Positions 59,013 through 64,000 of a stretch of DNA of 64,000 nucleotides are shown here, one piece after another; the stretch's first letter is position 1, and every line of letters begins with the position of its first letter. The position numbers and the translations under genes were made by a program. The DNA lies in NCBI GenBank assembly GCA_961205875.1, contig OY540819.1:2916501-2980500 (forward strand), written 5' to 3'. The notes under the pieces were generated by a model. It was not told where the DNA came from, made no database searches, and saw only the letters and a program-made list of their open reading frames with translations. This DNA comes from Sialis fuliginosa. Lineage: Eukaryota; Arthropoda; Insecta; Megaloptera; Sialidae.

Positions 59013-59524
59013 ACCTTTTAAGGACGAGGGTGGTCGAACTATCGACCATCCATAGGACACAAAATATTTGATTGTTCTTCTATGTAATTTGATGCGCTGA
59101 ATACGAAAAAATAGTAAAAAAGATTCAGGAGGCACCCTTTACCTTGAAAATCGCATTTCAAGGTAATTTTTTTTTTATAATTTAAGTATTAAACGTATGA
59201 TTTTTAGAGGTTTAATTCAAGTGTGGGTAGAAAAAGGATTCCAATTACACAATAACCCGAAACGTGCTAGGACTGTAATCTGGCAGTTAGTTTCACGACG
59301 TGACGTCGCAAAGGCGCCTTTGTTATGAATACGATGCATATGAAAAGCACATTCTATATTGATGTTAATAAAAACGCAAATAAAATTTTCATTTTAGCTG
59401 TTCTAAACTGCGGAAGATATACAGAGAGAAGACGCGAGCGTATGCACGCCGACAAACTGGTTTATAAATACCAAAAAGTAATAGAATATTGTTTATTAAA
59501 TAACTATGTTACGTATAAACGTAT
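59013..59524. other. Unassigned DNA
   Basis: A GTGACGTCGCAAAGGCGCC patch lies at about 59300. The frame at 59325-59546 (73 residues, RRRERMHADK) has no known domain and runs into the next element. It is not called as a gene. Confidence 0.4.
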
Positions 59525-60081
59525 AAGGTACTGGCACCAGTTATAGCCGCTATAAGAACAAGGTTCATTGTTTTTGTGATTGACGGGCTTCTTTTTTGTA
59601 ATTCTCATGAACTCATGTTACTAATAAAACTCTTTATTTAATCAATTTAATTACCAAAGTCCGCAAATATAGTTTAAGTATAATTAAATTATAGCCTTTT
59701 ATTTTGTTTATGTTTTTTCTCCAGTGATGGATAAAGTAAAACCAGTTAATGAGCACGCAGTGATGGACACTTGCTAATGATTACAAAATGATAAGTACTA
59801 CTATACAAAAGATATAAAAGAAAGAATCGTCAAACACTGTCAAGCCGGTGCTATGATAATATAATAATTAATAAATATATTATACTAATAATTAGTTTAA
59901 ATGTCCACCATTTTGACACCTATTGGCTGATTGTCATCAAATCACGCTGTAAGATAGTTAAATGTAATAGTTTAATATTCAGAAATAGTAGTACTTAATC
60001 AAATATCAACACATATTTCTAATTCAGTACATTTAATTTAAAAATATCCATTACTGGGGTCGTATCCAAGACTGGTGCCAC
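59525..60081. mobile_element. AAGGTACTGGCACCAG element, copy 3
   Basis: Left end intact. The right end reads AGACTGGTGCCACTATATAA and is damaged. The interior matches copy 1 (AATTCTCATGAACTCATGTT) and adds ATAGCCGCTATAAGAACAAG, as in copy 2. Confidence 0.75.
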
Positions 60082-60731
60082 TATATAAAATAAACGTATG
60101 TGTACCTATATTTTCATTCACATTTATTAATTTTTTTATTTCGCTCATATTGGATTTGTTTACAATTTTATAATTCAATGTCAGGCACATACAAAAAATG
60201 ATAGGTAGCAAATACGAAATACTTTTCATCACATTATTGTAAATAAAAAAATTAAAGATCCGGAAGATTCACCGGACAAACTCAAGAAACAAGGTTTGAA
60301 CCGGTTTTTGAAATCATTCCAGTCTGGTGGGCAAATAGACATTTTTCTAATTGTCTATTGAATAAAAAAAAGTACAAAAAAATAAATTACTAGATGGTTA
60401 CTTCGGTACGCATTCCATTTATTTTATCTCGTAGATACCATTCTGTCTACCGTTAGTTTTGTTTATAAAATACAACAAATTTTGCGATATATCATTAGTC
60501 ATAATGAATTGAAAAATTCTACGCACTATACAAAAATACTGGGTTATTGATTCGGAACATCATTTGATAATAAAAAACCTATTATTCTGTCAAGCAAAAA
60601 ATCTGCATGTAATCGTGAACTGTTTATTACCTATATCGGACCAGTGACCCAAAAATGTCCTTTAAAGTTATTATTCTCCTAGAATATGTAAAAATACTTA
60701 TCAATATATTTTTTGATTTTGTTAACAAATA
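60082..60731. other. Unassigned AT-rich DNA
   Basis: Nothing recognisable. Confidence 0.5.
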
Positions 60732-61598
60732 ATCCTTAATATATTAAAGCTCAACGTCTCTCTGTCTGTCCGTTCGTGCGCTTATCACTCGAGAACCACT
60801 TATCCGATTTACGTGTTTTTTTTTTAATTCATAGGTACGTTCTCTGGCCAGGTTATAGGCTATATTTTGTTAGGTTAGGTAACATAACAACTAAGCAGTG
60901 ACAATAATAGTAAATCAAGTCGGAAAAAAATTTTGCCGTCGGCGCGCTGTTTTGTAATATGCTGCCTAAACTGTTCAATATAGAACAAAATAATGTATTA
61001 AAGAATTGTGTAGAATCAAAAGTTCTACAATAAAGTCCGCGACACCATATGTCTAACTTTTATATTTAAGCCACAATGACTGCTTTTATGTTACAAAGAA
61101 AACATAAAATATTTGGGTTCTGTTTACATGGACTTATGACCTGCAAAACATTAATCCATATCGAAATAAATGATTTCATCATCATAAGCACTTAATGTAG
61201 ATATAATTTGCCCTTTACAGTATCCAATTTGGTCGTATAGTTTAGAAAATATCTTAAAATATATTTATAAAGGTAACATTTTAAATGTTGGTGTCGTGCC
61301 GCATCGAAGCGATGTACAACAGACTGGATCGCTTACGCTCGGTAGATATTCGGAGTCCCTCGACTGATCGTTTGAGTTTATTTTGTTTTCAATAATTAAC
61401 ATTTAAATTTAAACAGAACACAAATTATTTGTACTTTTTTCTTCTGATTCGTTTTTGTTAGGTAATTTAGGTATTGATAAATTATTATTACAATAATAAC
61501 TAATCGTGTTTGTACTTAATTAATTAAACTATATTTTTCAAAAATCCTAAACAATAATTCCGTAGTCTACGCGAGCGAAGCCGCGTGGGCACTGCTAG
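60732..61598 (-). repeat. Retroposon-like family D, copy 4
   Basis: From AATATATTAAAGCTCAACGT to GCGAGCGAAGCCGCGTGGGC. It contains an extra patch (GTGTCGTGCCGCATCGAAGC, 61291-61310) not seen in the other copies. Confidence 0.65.
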
Positions 61599-61636
61599 TA
61601 AATAATAAACTGAAAAGATTATTGTTAAAATTGTAT

Positions 61637-61905
61637 ACGGTGTACTGGCACCGCAGTTATGGTCGCTATAAGAGCAAGGTTTACTGTTTTTGTGATTGAT
61701 GGGCTTGTTTTTTGTAATTCTCATAAACTCATGTTACTAATAAGACAAGTAACTCTTTATTTAATCAATTTAATTACCAAAGTCTGCAAATATTGTTTGT
61801 TTTTTAAATTATAGCCTTTTATTTTGTTTATGTTTTTTCTTCAGTAATGGATAAAGTAAAACCAGTAATGAGTGATGGACACTTGCTTATGATTACAAAA
61901 TTACT
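61637..61905. mobile_element. AAGGTACTGGCACCAG element, copy 4, partial
   Basis: GGTGTACTGGCACCGCAGTT begins it; AATTCTCATAAACTCATGTT and TTCAGTAATGGATAAAGTAA follow as in copy 1. It stops at CTTATGATTACAAAATTAC, where another element starts. Confidence 0.7.
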
Positions 61906-61909
61906 TGGT

Positions 61910-62214
61910 CCCATGTAGGAAATTACAAGGGGGCTATGGCTGGCCCAGGCTTCCGCCAATGCTAGCCAACACTGGGCTAATTGTAAGATACAAATGATAA
62001 CTTCGGCCAAGGCTTGTCGTACCAAGGCTGGCCCAGAGTTGGCTCAATTTTGGGTAAATAATAGGTGACCCAAAACTCGGAATATGAAGGTTGGCCCAAT
62101 TTTGGGCAAATAATAGGTAACCGAAGCTCGGTATCTGAAGGTATGCCGAGACTGGGACCAATATCGGCAACCCAATATTGGGCCCATCGTCAAAGCTGGC
62201 ATTTCGTACATGGG
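61910..62214. mobile_element. CCCATGTA-ended element with internal repeats
   Basis: The ends CCCATGTAGGAAAT and ATTTCGTACATGGG are inverted. The interior is GC-richer than the surroundings and made of degenerate units of about 50 bp around GGCCCAATTTTGGGCAAATA and CGAAGCTCGG. It interrupts copy 4 of the AAGGTACTGGCACCAG family. The 98-residue minus-strand frame follows the repeat period and is not a conserved protein. Superfamily unknown. Confidence 0.55.
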
Positions 62215-63250
62215 GTGTGCAAATCGTCATAAATTAATATTGTCGTATCAGAAACAAATGTATTAATATTGTACAACGGCCCTAACACAAAGTTATCTTT
62301 CAATACAAATTGTATAAAAATGCGGACATAAACGTAAACTATAAATATTTATTAAGATCAAATAAACAAAAAATACACTAAATATACATGTATATGTTTT
62401 ATATTTTATCGTCCAAGATCTAACAAACTTGTGGCACGATACATACATCTAGTGACATTTTAAATGACATAGTTTACGTCAAAATAAAAACACAGGAGGG
62501 TGGTATTTTGTAGATATATACCTATATACATACATATGACATTTATTTTGTTAATTAAATGTATAGTTTGGTATATAGAATTTGCTCTACATCCCTATAA
62601 AAATATGCCATTGGTCACGTAATTTACCTCCCCTCTTTCTCATCATATCCCCCCCCCTACATTCCTACACCGGATGCAGCATATATTACGTAGGTAAATG
62701 TCGTAAATTTAAGGTAAAAAATATATCATAATATCATGTTTTATTTATTATTTTTGAATTTTAAAGGTTTCCATCCATAAATCGACCACAAAGATATTTT
62801 TTTTAAATCTATGCAAAGTCTCAATTGAAAGTCATGCCAATGAGAACGACTTTTTGCGATTTTTTTTGTTTCCTTTTTACACTTTCAATGCTTGAAAAAT
62901 TCAAAATAATAATTCAAAACTAACTTCCGGTTCATAAACATAATGAGTCAGTCTCTTTGCCTTCTAAAGATACTTTCCATTCGAGTTATTTTACCCACCC
63001 TTCACCCGCGCAAAAAATACGATCCTATAAAATTTCTTAAGATAAATATTATTATTCGTTATACACTTTTGAATTCAAACCAAACTAAAATATTGATATT
63101 CAATTTATTCGTGGACTCTTTTACAATTTTCAATATTTGTATATTATATTTTTACAGCTTCCATTAAAACGAAAAGAAAGCAAAGAAAGGAAAACTTTTA
63201 TAAAGATATGAAATGTTCCTAAAAACGTGTTTTGAAATTATTATTAACTA
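62215..63250. other. Unassigned AT-rich DNA
   Basis: A C-run occurs at 62649-62656. No gene or element end recognised. Confidence 0.5.
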
Positions 63251-63254
63251 GCTG

Positions 63255-63545
63255 CTACCTACTGCTTCGCTCGCGATATTTTTTCCGCCGGATCGAATAA
63301 AACTAATTACAACCCTTCATATGTGACAGGGAGTGAAATATTTATTACTAAAAAAAAATTTCCCATATAAATTTTTCAACCCTTTTGCAATTCCGTAAGG
63401 GTTCAATTTTCGGGATACGAAGTAGCCTATGTCCGTCCTTGGGATGCAAGCTATCTCACTGTCAAATTTAATCAAGATCGGTTCAGCGGTTTAGCCGTGA
63501 AAAAGTAACAAACAGACACACTTTCGCATTTATAATATTAGTATG
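63255..63545 (+). mobile_element. RTE-like LINE/SINE 3' end
   Basis: It contains GAAGTAGCCTATGTCCGTCC, AAGATCGGTTCAGCGGTTTA, GTGAAAAAGTAACAAACAGA and the terminal CATTTATAATATTAGTATGG. I recognise this arrangement as the 3' region of insect RTE-type retrotransposons and their SINEs. It begins ACTAGCTGCTACCTACTGC. No reverse-transcriptase coding is present. Confidence 0.72.
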
Positions 63546-63891
63546 GATTAATATTTAATAATGAATAAATTTTCGATCAATAAAAATATTATACATCAAA
63601 CTTTATTGCGGGCTTTCCTTACTCATAAAACTTTTCACCGCTTTTCCAGCTGATCACTTTGTATATGTGGAAATAGGTTATTTTCCCGCATATAAATTCC
63701 TCCCGAGATTATTCTTTGATACTTCCAAAGATAATATTTACATCATCTCTTTTTCGTCATAACTTCTTAGTTCTTACTACAATTTTCACCTCTGATATAA
63801 ATATATGGATTTTTTAGAGTAAAATATGCAATGGAAAATTAAAAACGAAGAAAAAGAAAACTTACTTTTTATAGAGCTCTTTATACAGTAT

Positions 63892-64000
63892 AAGGTAGTG
63901 GCACCAGTCTTGGAAAGGACCCCGGTAATGGCAAATTTTTAATTAAATGTACTGAATTAGAAATATTTGTTGATATTTGATTACTACCATTTCTGAATAT
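63892..64000. mobile_element. AAGGTACTGGCACCAG element, copy 5, cut by window end
   Basis: AAGGTAGTGGCACCAGTCTT followed by GGACCCCGGTAATGG, in the same orientation as copy 2. The right part lies beyond 64000. Confidence 0.75.

Noticed and set aside
61934-62230. 98-residue minus-strand frame rich in Leu, Ile and Pro
   Set aside because: Its residue pattern follows the internal repeats of the CCCATGTA-ended element; no start context or known domain.

Overview
This is an AT-rich, gene-poor stretch of arthropod, most probably insect, nuclear DNA. The grounds are TA-, TTAA- and TTA-type transposon footprints in large numbers, an intron-bearing Tc1 transposase, RTE-like retroposon tails of the kind common in insects, a short CCTAA (TTAGG-type) run near 46.7 kb, and no prokaryotic operon structure. 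No convincing host gene, rRNA, tRNA gene or CRISPR array was seen. Most short open reading frames are chance readings of repeats. Species and order cannot be fixed from the sequence by eye.

The window is a mosaic of nested mobile elements, mostly non-autonomous. At 1-8 kb there are MITEs and four hAT-type elements; three are complete, with matching 8-bp target duplications, and one of these is split by a Harbinger-type MITE. At 8.28-13.06 kb one long foldback element has a second foldback in its left arm and an apparently intact Tc1 transposon in its right arm. Its transposase is the only complete protein-coding gene I can defend. At 13-22 kb there are retroposon-like repeats, a palindrome with a hammerhead-like core, a 14-bp minisatellite and two large foldbacks (18.6 and 19.7 kb). 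At 23-32 kb there are TTAA (piggyBac-type) elements one inside the other, nested TTA/TAA MITEs, a hAT element with a perfect 8-bp duplication, and a long-TIR element with subterminal tandem arrays and a 9-bp duplication (Mutator-like). At 32-46 kb there are several copies of an AAGGTACTGGCACCAG element and of a retroposon-like family. One retroposon-like copy carries a piggyBac-type insertion whose empty site is present 7 kb upstream.

At 47.9-52.2 kb a 4.26-kb element with CACTG termini and subterminal repeats carries a decayed gene plus a C2H2 zinc-finger reading frame. At 53-59 kb there are foldbacks, Harbinger-type MITEs and a pogo/Tigger-type element that keeps the C-terminal end of its transposase with a PCNA-binding-like motif. 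The last 5 kb hold more copies of the same families and an RTE-like 3' end; one element runs off the window.

The genes do not form a pathway. The only functional unit is the Tc1 element (terminal repeats plus transposase). The rest records sequential insertion, and several insertions can be ordered because paired arms or paralogous copies preserve the empty site.
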